Of a stretch of DNA of 39,374 bases, positions 9,037 to 16,723 are shown piece after piece. Location: NCBI GenBank assembly GCA_011048995.1, contig DSCS01000052.1, forward strand, positions 1 to 39,374, in the 5' to 3' direction. The translations under genes were made by a program, and so were the position numbers. A model generated the notes under the pieces. The model did no database searches and was not told the origin of the DNA. It saw only the letters and a list, made by a program, of their open reading frames with translations. This DNA comes from Bacillota bacterium. GTDB lineage: Bacteria > Macinerneyibacteriota > Macinerneyibacteria > Macinerneyibacteriales > DSCS01. Position 1 is the stretch's first letter, and each line of letters opens with the position of its first letter.

Positions 9037-9725
9037 CAAGGAAAAAAAGGAAGGCAAGAACCCGATGGCTGTTGAGGTATCTTTTGCTGGGAGTTTTTCT
9101 TTGGGGGATGCTGCGGGGTGGCGCAGCTCTTCTGGGGTCATGGGATGTCCTGCGTATTCAAAATGTCGAAGTTTACGGCCTGACGCGTCGGCCTGTCCCG
9201 GACAGTGTTGAAGCTGCAAAAGGAGAAAACCTCTTAAAAGTCGACGCCGGTGAGATCAGAAAGGCCTTTTTGGACTTTCAGGACATCCGGAAAGTGGTGG
9301 TTCATAAACGTTACCCCGATACGCTGATCATCCGCCTGGAGGAGCGTATCCCGCTGGGGCTGATCAGCCGGGACAATAAGATTTTTTGCGTGGATAAAGA
9401 AGGGGCCTTCTTCCCTTCCAACGGACAGGAGGATCTCCCTGTGATCAAGGGGAAAGAGTCTTTGGCCGAAGGGCTGCGTTTGTTGGAGAGGGTCTCTCCT
9501 TCAGATCCTGTCCCGGTTGCCTCCCTGGACTGTACAAGCCCTTTTGAGGTCGTTATGACGGTTCAAAGGGAAACGGATGGTTTATTGGCCTGCAATTTCG
9601 GGCGGGGTGATATGGATGAAAAGTGGGGTGTTTTCATGGATTTAATGAAGGATGGCATTCAGGCAACTTATGTTGATTTACGTTTTATACCTTATGTAGT
9701 GGTAAGAAATGGCGGAGGTGACTGA
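9024..9725 (+). CDS. ftsQ: FtsQ/DivIB-type cell division protein
   Basis: Bitopic divisome scaffold that links early and late division proteins. The 233-residue protein has a basic N-terminus (VTRKKRKARTR), one membrane helix at about 15-35, a POTRA-like domain beginning LRIQNVEVYGL and including KVVVHKRYPDTLIIRLEER, then a beta domain with FCVDKEGAFFP. This layout is diagnostic of FtsQ/DivIB even though sequence conservation is low. The start ATG at 9024 lies inside murC (13 nt overlap), with GGGAGGGG just upstream. Its TGA shares one base with the ftsA ATG. Confidence 0.88.
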   Translation: MAYVTRKKRKARTRWLLRYLLLGVFLWGMLRGGAALLGSWDVLRIQNVEVYGLTRRPVPDSVEAAKGENLLKVDAGEIRKAFLDFQDIRKVVVHKRYPDTLIIRLEERIPLGLISRDNKIFCVDKEGAFFPSNGQEDLPVIKGKESLAEGLRLLERVSPSDPVPVASLDCTSPFEVVMTVQRETDGLLACNFGRGDMDEKWGVFMDLMKDGIQATYVDLRFIPYVVVRNGGGD

Positions 9726-10990
9726 TGGAAAATGAAAAAATTCTCATGAGTCTCGATCTGGGTTCACAGAATATCAAAGCAATGATCGGGGCCATTGACC
9801 ATTCAGGGACATTAGAAGTCAAAGGAATGGGCGTGGTGACATGCAGCATGGGAAATTGCGGGATCAGTGAGGGGATTATTAAAAATATCGAGATGACGGT
9901 TCGGAATATTTCTCAGGTCGTTAATGATGCTCAAACGCAATATGGCGAGAATATTCACGAAATGATCGTAGGCTTCAGCGGGCGTCATATTGAATCGCGG
10001 AATGAAGAGGGAAGCGTCGTCGTTTCGGGACGGGAACATGAAATCGATGAGGATGATATCGAGCGGGTCAAAGACCAGGCAAAAACGAAAGTCGAGCCGC
10101 TACCTGAATCCAAAGCTGTCGTCAAACAAATTCCCCGTTGGTATAGTATCGACGGGGAAGACAGGATCAAAGAGCCTCGGGGCATGTCAGGCATCAAATT
10201 GGGCGTTGACATGCATATTATTCTCAGCAATACCCAGCAGATCCGGAACATCGAAAAATGTGTGATGAAAGCTGATTTAGGCCTCAAAGACACTGTGCCC
10301 AATCTATTGGCTTCCAGTATGGCTGTTATGGATAAGGATGAATCCGAATTAGGATGTTTAGTTATGGATATGGGAGCCGGGACCACAGATATTGCTGTTT
10401 TCATGGACGATGCCCTCCATTACAGCGATGTGCTGGAAATCGGAGGGAATATTGTAACACGGGATCTGGCTACGGTGTTGAAAACGCCGAAAAATAAAGC
10501 CGAACAACTGAAAATCAAATACGGGACAACCTATGTGGATGAAAGCCTCGATCCTGACGAGTTGATCGAAGTCCCGGCCGTAGGCGGCCGCCCTCCCAGG
10601 CATATCAAACGTGAAAACCTGGAAGAGATCATCCGCCCCCGTCTTGAGGAGATCGGGGACCTGATTTTTGACCGGATCAGGCGAAACAATATTAATATTA
10701 CCCGGGATCTTCCTGCAGGCATAATATTGACAGGCGGAATGGCCCGGCTTCACGGATTTGACCGGCTGCTGGAGCAGATGTTCGATGTCCAGGTCAAAAT
10801 CGGTAAGCCGGGGATAACAGGCTCGCTGACCGGGCTGGATGTGAGCCAGCCTCAATTTGCAGCTGCCGTCGGTCTTTTATTATATGGAAAGAACCACTTG
10901 AATGAATATGAAGAGCGTTTTATAGGGGATTTACCTGCCGTATACAGGAAAATAACAGGTTACTTGAAAAGGCTTTTCAGTAACCGGTAA
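9725..10990 (+). CDS. ftsA: Cell division actin-like protein FtsA
   Basis: Actin-fold ATPase that tethers FtsZ filaments to the membrane and recruits later divisome proteins. The 421-residue protein shows the N-terminal SLDLGSQNIKAMIG phosphate-1 motif, the FtsA-specific 1C region (VGFSGRHIESRNEEG), the phosphate-2 motif MDMGAGTTDIAVF and an adenosine motif ILTGGMARLHG. It ends in an amphipathic basic helix YRKITGYLKRLFSNR, the expected membrane-targeting sequence. A strong ribosome-binding site GGAGGTGA occupies 9714-9721. ftsZ follows 11 bases later. Confidence 0.96.
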   Translation: MENEKILMSLDLGSQNIKAMIGAIDHSGTLEVKGMGVVTCSMGNCGISEGIIKNIEMTVRNISQVVNDAQTQYGENIHEMIVGFSGRHIESRNEEGSVVVSGREHEIDEDDIERVKDQAKTKVEPLPESKAVVKQIPRWYSIDGEDRIKEPRGMSGIKLGVDMHIILSNTQQIRNIEKCVMKADLGLKDTVPNLLASSMAVMDKDESELGCLVMDMGAGTTDIAVFMDDALHYSDVLEIGGNIVTRDLATVLKTPKNKAEQLKIKYGTTYVDESLDPDELIEVPAVGGRPPRHIKRENLEEIIRPRLEEIGDLIFDRIRRNNINITRDLPAGIILTGGMARLHGFDRLLEQMFDVQVKIGKPGITGSLTGLDVSQPQFAAAVGLLLYGKNHLNEYEERFIGDLPAVYRKITGYLKRLFSNR

Positions 10991-11001
10991 GGGAGGTCGT
11001 T

Positions 11002-12096
11002 ATGATAAGCATTGAAAGAACAGAAGCGGAGAGGTTTAATGTCAAGATCAAAGTCTTTGGAATCGGAGGAGGCGGATGCAATGCTCTGAACAACATGGTC
11101 GGTTCCGGATTGCTGAAGGAACTTGATTTTGTCGCCGTCAACACGGACCTTCAGGTCCTGGACCAAAACAAGGCCCGGCACAAGCTGGCTATTGGAAGCA
11201 AGTTGACCGGAGGGCTGGGTGCCGGAGGGAATCCCGAAATCGGAGAAAAAGCAGCCACAGAAGACAAAGAAAAGATCCGTGAGATGATCGAAGGGTCCAG
11301 TCTCCTTTTTCTGACAACAGGTATGGGCGGAGGCACAGGGACCGGAGCAACTCCCGTCATCGCGTCATTAGCCCGTGAGATGGGGATTCTGACTGTAGCT
11401 GTTGTGACAAAACCGTTTGAATTCGAGGGAAAGCCCCGCATGGAGAACGCGGAAAAAGGGATAGAACAGGTAAAAGAGTCAGCTGATGCGGTCATAGTCA
11501 TTTCGAATCAACGACTTGTGCTTCTGCAGGAGGGAAAAGTCTCTTTCTTACAGGCGTTTCGGATGGTCGATAATGTCCTTTTGGATTCTGTCCGTGGAAT
11601 AACCGAATTGCTGGATACGACCGGTGTGATCAATGTAGACTTCAGCGACCTCTCAAAGGTCATGAAAACACCCGGAGATGTCTTCATCGGCATGGGCTTG
11701 GGCGTCGGAGAAAACAAAGCCGTAGAAGCGGCTCAAAAAGCCGTGGAGTGTCCTTTGATGGAAGATGTCACAATGGAAGGCGCCGATGAGATACTTGTCA
11801 ATGTGACCACGGGACAGGATTTTGAAATGGGAGAAGTGGAGCGTATTGTCAAGGTCATCCAACAGAAAACAAACGGATACGGAAACCTCAAATACGGCGT
11901 CGTCTATGACAGAGATATGAGTGAGGAGATCAAGGTAACCGTAATCGCAAAAGGGTTCCGGGAAAACAAAAAACAGGGGATCAATAAGCTGAAAGAGATG
12001 GCAGGAACCGAAAACAATCTGGACCGCTTAGTTCTGACAAACCCTGATCTGCCGGAATTTGAAACCCCGGCCGTCTTCAGGCGTAAAGCCGATTAA
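11002..12096 (+). CDS. ftsZ: Cell division GTPase FtsZ
   Basis: Tubulin homologue that forms the Z ring. The 364-residue protein has the N-terminal GIGGGGCNALNNM loop (20-32), the tubulin signature GMGGGTGTG at 107-115, and the catalytic T7 loop N211-x-D213-x-x-D216. The C-terminal tail is short: only about 25-30 residues separate the folded core from a terminal peptide LPEFETPAVFRRKAD. That peptide resembles the FtsA/ZipA-binding end but differs from the usual DIPAFLRR form. A GGGAGG ribosome-binding site precedes the ATG. It closes the dcw cluster. Confidence 0.98.
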   Translation: MISIERTEAERFNVKIKVFGIGGGGCNALNNMVGSGLLKELDFVAVNTDLQVLDQNKARHKLAIGSKLTGGLGAGGNPEIGEKAATEDKEKIREMIEGSSLLFLTTGMGGGTGTGATPVIASLAREMGILTVAVVTKPFEFEGKPRMENAEKGIEQVKESADAVIVISNQRLVLLQEGKVSFLQAFRMVDNVLLDSVRGITELLDTTGVINVDFSDLSKVMKTPGDVFIGMGLGVGENKAVEAAQKAVECPLMEDVTMEGADEILVNVTTGQDFEMGEVERIVKVIQQKTNGYGNLKYGVVYDRDMSEEIKVTVIAKGFRENKKQGINKLKEMAGTENNLDRLVLTNPDLPEFETPAVFRRKAD

Positions 12097-12104
12097 GGAG
12101 TCTT

Positions 12105-13145
12105 ATGGTCGATATGGTTTATGTGCTGGATTTTTTGCAGAAAATCGTTTCTGTCCCTTCACCTACCGGATCAACTGAGAAGGCCATGAAGCTTATCCGG
12201 GAGGAAGCGGAACGTATGATGCCGGGTGCCGAAATGAAGCTTTTGAAAAAAGGGGCTTTTGTCGTTAAAATCCCCGGGGAGAGCAAAGAAGCGTTGGTGA
12301 TGGATGCGCATGTGGATACGTTAGGCGCTATGGTCAAGGAGATCAAGCAAAACGGCCGACTGGCATTTGTCCCCATCGGCGGGTATCTGATGTCTGCCGT
12401 GGAATGTGAAAATGTCTTGATTCATACCCGGAAAAACGGGGAGATCACAGGGACGATCCTCTCAAATTCCCAATCGGTACATGTCTATGAGGATGCCCGT
12501 AAATTAGAGAGAAAACCTGAAAATATGGAGATACGCCCTGATATCAGAGCTGTTTCTTCGGAAGAAACAATGAAAGCCGGTATTGCCGTAGGGGATTTTG
12601 TCTCCTTTGAACCCCGTTTTGTTATAACGGAGACGGGGTATGTCAAGAGCCGTTTTCTGGATGATAAGGCCGGAGTGGCGCTGCTCATGGGTGTTTTGAA
12701 AGCCGTTGCGGATGAAAAGTGGATCCCGCCCCGGACTCTTCTTTTTTATTTTAACAATACAGAAGAAGTCGGAGCCGGCGCAGCCAACGGGCTGGATCAT
12801 CATTGCGCTGATTTTATTGCCGTTGATATGGGGGCTCCGGGAAGGGGGCAGGAGTCGGATGAGTTCAGCGTGAGCCTATGTGCCAAAGACAGCAGCGGCC
12901 CTTATGACCTCTCCTTGAGAAGAGAGCTGGAGGTTTTGGCCGAAGAGATGAAGATCCCTTTCAAAGTGGATATTTATCCTTTTTACGGTTCCGATGCTTC
13001 AGCGGCAAGGCGTACCAGGCTGGATTTAAGGACGATTGTCCTGGGTCCGGGGGTCGAAGCCTCCCATGCCTATGAAAGGACACATAAAGATTCCCTTGAA
13101 GCCACGGCTGCTTTATTGTATAATCTTGCGAAAAGCGAGCGATGA
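12105..13145 (+). CDS. M42-family metallo-aminopeptidase
   Basis: Dinuclear-metal aminopeptidase of the M42 (glutamyl aminopeptidase/TET-like) family, probably cytoplasmic because no signal peptide is present. Expected metal and catalytic residues are visible: DAHVD with H69 and D71, LDDK with D186/D187, NTEEVG with E220/E221, VDMG with D241, and a C-terminal SHAYERTH (H321, H327) that supplies the last histidine. Length 346 fits the family. It starts eight bases after ftsZ, with AAGGAG overlapping the ftsZ stop, and overlaps ecfT by ATGA. Substrate preference cannot be read from sequence, and its link to division genes is only positional. Confidence 0.88.
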   Translation: MVDMVYVLDFLQKIVSVPSPTGSTEKAMKLIREEAERMMPGAEMKLLKKGAFVVKIPGESKEALVMDAHVDTLGAMVKEIKQNGRLAFVPIGGYLMSAVECENVLIHTRKNGEITGTILSNSQSVHVYEDARKLERKPENMEIRPDIRAVSSEETMKAGIAVGDFVSFEPRFVITETGYVKSRFLDDKAGVALLMGVLKAVADEKWIPPRTLLFYFNNTEEVGAGAANGLDHHCADFIAVDMGAPGRGQESDEFSVSLCAKDSSGPYDLSLRRELEVLAEEMKIPFKVDIYPFYGSDASAARRTRLDLRTIVLGPGVEASHAYERTHKDSLEATAALLYNLAKSER

Positions 13146-13954
13146 AATTTTTAGGCGGATTTACTATTGGGCAATACATCCCGCTGGATTCGGCGGTTCA
13201 TAATCTCGACCCCCGGACCAAATTTATCGGATTGACGGGAGTGATGGCTTATATTTTCCTCTTTCCCTCCCTTGTTGTCTATCTGTTCCTTATGGTGTCT
13301 CTTCATCTGGTTTTGATGTTCTCATCTCTTCGTTACCGCTATATCTGGAGAGGGTTAAGGCCGGTTCTTTTTCTCATTCTCTTCTCCGCTTTTTTTAATC
13401 TCTTTTTCACTCCCGGAGAGACATTATGGTGGAAAATCACAAAAGAAGGGCTATATTTTGGCCTTTTGTATGCCATGAGAATCTATCTTTTGGTCTTCAG
13501 TTCCATCATTCTGACATTTACCACATCTCCGATCAGGCTGACAGATGCCATGGAATACTTTATGAAACCTTTAAAAATACTCAAAGTCCCTGTTGAAGAT
13601 ATTGCGCTGATGTTAGTGATCGCATTGCGTTTTATTCCTACTCTTTTAGAGGAGATCGATCGGCTGATAAAAGCTCAGATGTCGAGGGGTGTCGATTTTG
13701 ACAGGGGGAACCTGTTTAAAAGAATTAAACGGCTTCTTCCCGTCTTTGTCCCTCTCTTTGTCTCGTGCTTTAAAAGAGCTGAGGAGCTGGCTGATGCCAT
13801 GGAAAGTCGCTGTTACCGGGGAGGTGAGCTGAGGACGAAGCGCGAAAAATTGTCGTATCGGGCAGCAGACCGTTTAGCCATGGTTTTTTTGATCATTGCC
13901 GGCATACTATGCGCTTATCTGTTCTATGCTTTGTCACCGGCCCTTTTTATATAG
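13142..13954 (+). CDS. ecfT: Energy-coupling factor transporter transmembrane protein EcfT
   Basis: Membrane coupling subunit of ECF vitamin/metal transporters, which links a substrate-binding S component to the EcfA ATPases. The 270-residue protein has about five to six membrane helices and the typical opening LDSAVHNLDPRTKF. Two cytoplasmic coupling-helix motifs occur: QMSRGVDF (S181-R182-G183) and AMESRCYRGG (S222-R223-C224), versions of the A-R-G motif that contacts the ATPases. No EcfA or S component is adjacent, so this is an orphan T component here. It overlaps the peptidase stop by ATGA, which suggests translational coupling. Confidence 0.88.
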   Translation: MKFLGGFTIGQYIPLDSAVHNLDPRTKFIGLTGVMAYIFLFPSLVVYLFLMVSLHLVLMFSSLRYRYIWRGLRPVLFLILFSAFFNLFFTPGETLWWKITKEGLYFGLLYAMRIYLLVFSSIILTFTTSPIRLTDAMEYFMKPLKILKVPVEDIALMLVIALRFIPTLLEEIDRLIKAQMSRGVDFDRGNLFKRIKRLLPVFVPLFVSCFKRAEELADAMESRCYRGGELRTKREKLSYRAADRLAMVFLIIAGILCAYLFYALSPALFI

Positions 13955-14306
13955 GATTTTTTATTTTTTAGCCTTGTTATTGTTCTTGTTTACGGCCGTT
14001 TTGTATACGGCAAGGCATGTCTCATTCAAAGCGGGGCCGGAAACGAAAGAGAGTCTCTCGGGTAACGATGGTTTCGGGAAAGCGGAAGATTCCTTTTCCT
14101 TTCCTTTGGAATTGAATACCGCAGGAGAAGATGAGCTTACGCATGTCAAAGGTATCGGGCCTGTTTTGGCAGAGCGCATTGTAGATTACCGCCGGAAGAG
14201 GGGGATGTTTCGGTCAACCGATGAACTTCTCCGCGTCAAGGGTATCGGGCCGGCGACTTATGAGAAAATTAAACCCTTTTTAACTGTGGAAGGCAGGTCG
14301 GAATGA
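13926..14306 (+). CDS. comEA: ComEA-like helix-hairpin-helix protein
   Basis: Small membrane-anchored DNA-binding protein resembling the competence protein ComEA, which binds incoming DNA at or outside the inner membrane. A hydrophobic anchor (FYFLALLLFLFTAVLY) is followed by a linker and two helix-hairpin-helix motifs, VKGIGPVLAERIVDYR and VKGIGPATYEKIKPF, ending the protein. I use the ATG at 13926, which overlaps ecfT by 29 nt. A TTG at 13896 and TTGs near 13974 are possible alternatives, and none has a clear ribosome-binding site, so translation may depend on coupling. Other genes of the uptake pathway seen here are comFC and pilB/pilC; comEC is not in the window. Confidence 0.8.
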   Translation: MLCHRPFLYRIFYFLALLLFLFTAVLYTARHVSFKAGPETKESLSGNDGFGKAEDSFSFPLELNTAGEDELTHVKGIGPVLAERIVDYRRKRGMFRSTDELLRVKGIGPATYEKIKPFLTVEGRSE

Positions 14307-16723
14307 AAATACGGGGACCTCTTCTTTTTCTCTTATGGTTTTGCCTTGTATTTCCGGCACGGGCCCATGTCACTTTCAACTATCAGATACATGTCTACCC
14401 GACAGGGAAAATAAAGGAAAGCATGACAAAGAACTCCTATTGGGGAGTGGCTCTTAGCGGAGGAGGAGCACTGGGTTTTGCCCACCTGGGGGGGTTAAAA
14501 GCGCTCTTCGAAGAAGGCTTGATCCCCGACATGCTTTCCGGGACCTCCATGGGAGCCATAATCGGGGGATTTCTGGCCGCAGGATATGATATAGACGAAA
14601 TCATCGCTTTGATAGAACAGACAGATTTTTTCGAGATGTTTTTGGACGTCCCGGACAGGAGTAATGTCAGAATGACACAAAAGGAGCAGTATGATGTCTT
14701 CATGGGAAGAATCAGTTTTTCTTCCCGGGGGCCGCAGATCCCGGAGGGCATCTTACCCGGGTATGAGCTTCAGAAACTTTTTCTGACCCGTTTGTCCACG
14801 GTATCGGCGGCGGAAGGGTTAAATGATTTTAATCTGCTTTACTACCCTTTCAGGGCCGTCTCTGCTGATTTGATCACGGGCCAAGGGTATATCTGGCAGA
14901 AAGGCGATCTGGGATTGGCGGTCCGAGCCAGTATGAATATCCCCGGTGTCTTCCCCCCTCTCAAATATCAGGGAACGGCCCTTGTAGACGGAGGAATCTA
15001 TCATAATCTCCCGGTTCAGGAATTAGAAGAGCTGGGGGCTGACATGCTGATCGCTTTTGATTTTCCCCCTGCAGATGAGGACTTGGATTCAGCACTGTCA
15101 TCTTTAAAGAAGATGGCTTCGAATCTGGTGGAGAGTGGAGAAAAGGAGGCTAAAAAGAGAGCCGATTATATTTTGACCTTTCCTGTCGAAAAGTTTAACA
15201 GTAGCCATTTTAATAAAGCTGAAGAACTTTATGATTTAGGGTATAAGCATGCGAAGAGACATCTGGGAGAGATACGGGGAAAAATCGGGATGTCGCAAGT
15301 GAAGTATTATGTGGAAAAAGTCCGAATGGAAGGCCGGGAGCAATTTGTCGGAAAGTACATCGCTGAGGAAGAAATCTACAGAACTTGTCTGGAGTTCCTC
15401 TTGCCCGCTCAGCCCTGGGCTTTTGAAGCGGAGCTCGAAGGCCACGGGCTTCGCATTACTCGTTTTGTCCCCATGAAGGAGATACGGATATCAGGCCCTG
15501 AGGGCAAAGTCACTTATATGACCGAAAGTTTGGCGGAAGTCCGTCATTTGCTTAAAGTGATCAAAAATGTTGAAGAAGGGCAGGGTTTTTACGGCGTCCA
15601 TATTGAAGGTTGGGACTTTGACGGGGGGATCCTGACTCTGAACACGTCCAGGCTGAAGATAGAAAATATTGAAATCGAAGGCAGCCGTTTTGTCTCTGTG
15701 GATAAAGTCAGGCAGATCATGGGGTTCAACCAAGGCCAGTTCTTTGGGCCGGACCTTCTTCGTGGCCTGGACAGGCTTTATTCCACCGGGTTGTTTTCGA
15801 TCCTGATACCCTATCTGGAAAGAGACGGAGAAGAAGTCACCCTGAAATTACATGTCAAAGAGAGAGAAAACAATGTTATCAGCATGACAGGGAATTACCG
15901 CTCTGATAAAGGTTTTATGAGTTATCTTCGTTTTGACCGGAACCGGATCTTTCGATGGGGTGATTTCGCCGGAATTGATATTTCCATCAGTAGAGATTTT
16001 TCTATGAGCCTCTTCGCGGGAACCACTTCTTTTTTAAAGACGCCTCTTGCCGTGACCTATTCTTTCTCTTATGAAGAAGGAAGCTATTTTCCTTCGGTGT
16101 CCTATACGGAGTTTTTGAAAGCGGTACGGCTGGAAATTTCCGATAACGGATATTATTTGAAGAGAAGTGCACGCCTCCTGTATCGCTCCTTTAACCGCTA
16201 TGAAGACGGGGAAGAAGAAAAACAATGGCTTCTGGAAGGAGCTTTCAGGGCGGATACCTTGAACGATCTCAATCTGCCCACACGGGGTGTTTTTCTCAAA
16301 GGGCTTTATGAGTATCCTCTGAGCGGTTCCCGGTACCATAAATACCAGCTTCAGGGAGAGGGGTACTGGGAAATCCTGCCATTGAATTTTTCTTTTTATA
16401 CGGTTTTCTTTTTGGGAAAAATAAGCAATGAGCAGGGATTGAACCTCAAAGTCCGTCATGAAAACTTCTTTGACCATGACAGGGATGCCAGGTATAATAG
16501 TATAAGTCATATTCGAATGGGGGGAAAAGCACAGGGACTCTCTTCCTGGGCCGTTCCTTTCTTTTCGGCGGGTTGGGTTTCCCGGGACGGGGAAAAGGGA
16601 GCGTTTTATTTTAGGGCCGGCGTTGAACAAAGGATACTTCTTCTCAAGTATGTTCGATGGGAATATATTTGGGGAGCAGGAGAAGATACCATTGAATTTT
16701 CTGTAGGAGCGCGGATACGATGA
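14303..16723 (+). CDS. Patatin-like phospholipase with POTRA and outer-membrane beta-barrel
   Basis: A 806-residue exported protein in three parts. First is a signal peptide (about 1-21, ending PARA). Second is a patatin hydrolase domain with oxyanion loop GGG (53-55), nucleophile elbow GTSMG with S82, and dyad D229 in VDGG. Third is a POTRA-like segment (IENIEIEGSRFVSVDKVRQI, about 450-535) leading to a BamA/Omp85-type barrel that ends near the C-terminus with IEFSVGARIR. The architecture matches the PlpD/type Vd family, in which the barrel anchors or exports the lipase. It implies an outer membrane. Start and stop overlap both neighbours by ATGA. Substrate and whether the lipase is surface-exposed or periplasmic are unknown. 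Confidence 0.88.
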   Translation: MKIRGPLLFLLWFCLVFPARAHVTFNYQIHVYPTGKIKESMTKNSYWGVALSGGGALGFAHLGGLKALFEEGLIPDMLSGTSMGAIIGGFLAAGYDIDEIIALIEQTDFFEMFLDVPDRSNVRMTQKEQYDVFMGRISFSSRGPQIPEGILPGYELQKLFLTRLSTVSAAEGLNDFNLLYYPFRAVSADLITGQGYIWQKGDLGLAVRASMNIPGVFPPLKYQGTALVDGGIYHNLPVQELEELGADMLIAFDFPPADEDLDSALSSLKKMASNLVESGEKEAKKRADYILTFPVEKFNSSHFNKAEELYDLGYKHAKRHLGEIRGKIGMSQVKYYVEKVRMEGREQFVGKYIAEEEIYRTCLEFLLPAQPWAFEAELEGHGLRITRFVPMKEIRISGPEGKVTYMTESLAEVRHLLKVIKNVEEGQGFYGVHIEGWDFDGGILTLNTSRLKIENIEIEGSRFVSVDKVRQIMGFNQGQFFGPDLLRGLDRLYSTGLFSILIPYLERDGEEVTLKLHVKERENNVISMTGNYRSDKGFMSYLRFDRNRIFRWGDFAGIDISISRDFSMSLFAGTTSFLKTPLAVTYSFSYEEGSYFPSVSYTEFLKAVRLEISDNGYYLKRSARLLYRSFNRYEDGEEEKQWLLEGAFRADTLNDLNLPTRGVFLKGLYEYPLSGSRYHKYQLQGEGYWEILPLNFSFYTVFFLGKISNEQGLNLKVRHENFFDHDRDARYNSISHIRMGGKAQGLSSWAVPFFSAGWVSRDGEKGAFYFRAGVEQRILLLKYVRWEYIWGAGEDTIEFSVGARIR

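Noticed and set aside
16034-16630. A 198-codon minus-strand frame inside the barrel part of the patatin gene
   Set aside because: No motif or ribosome-binding site, and it lies opposite a well-supported coding region.
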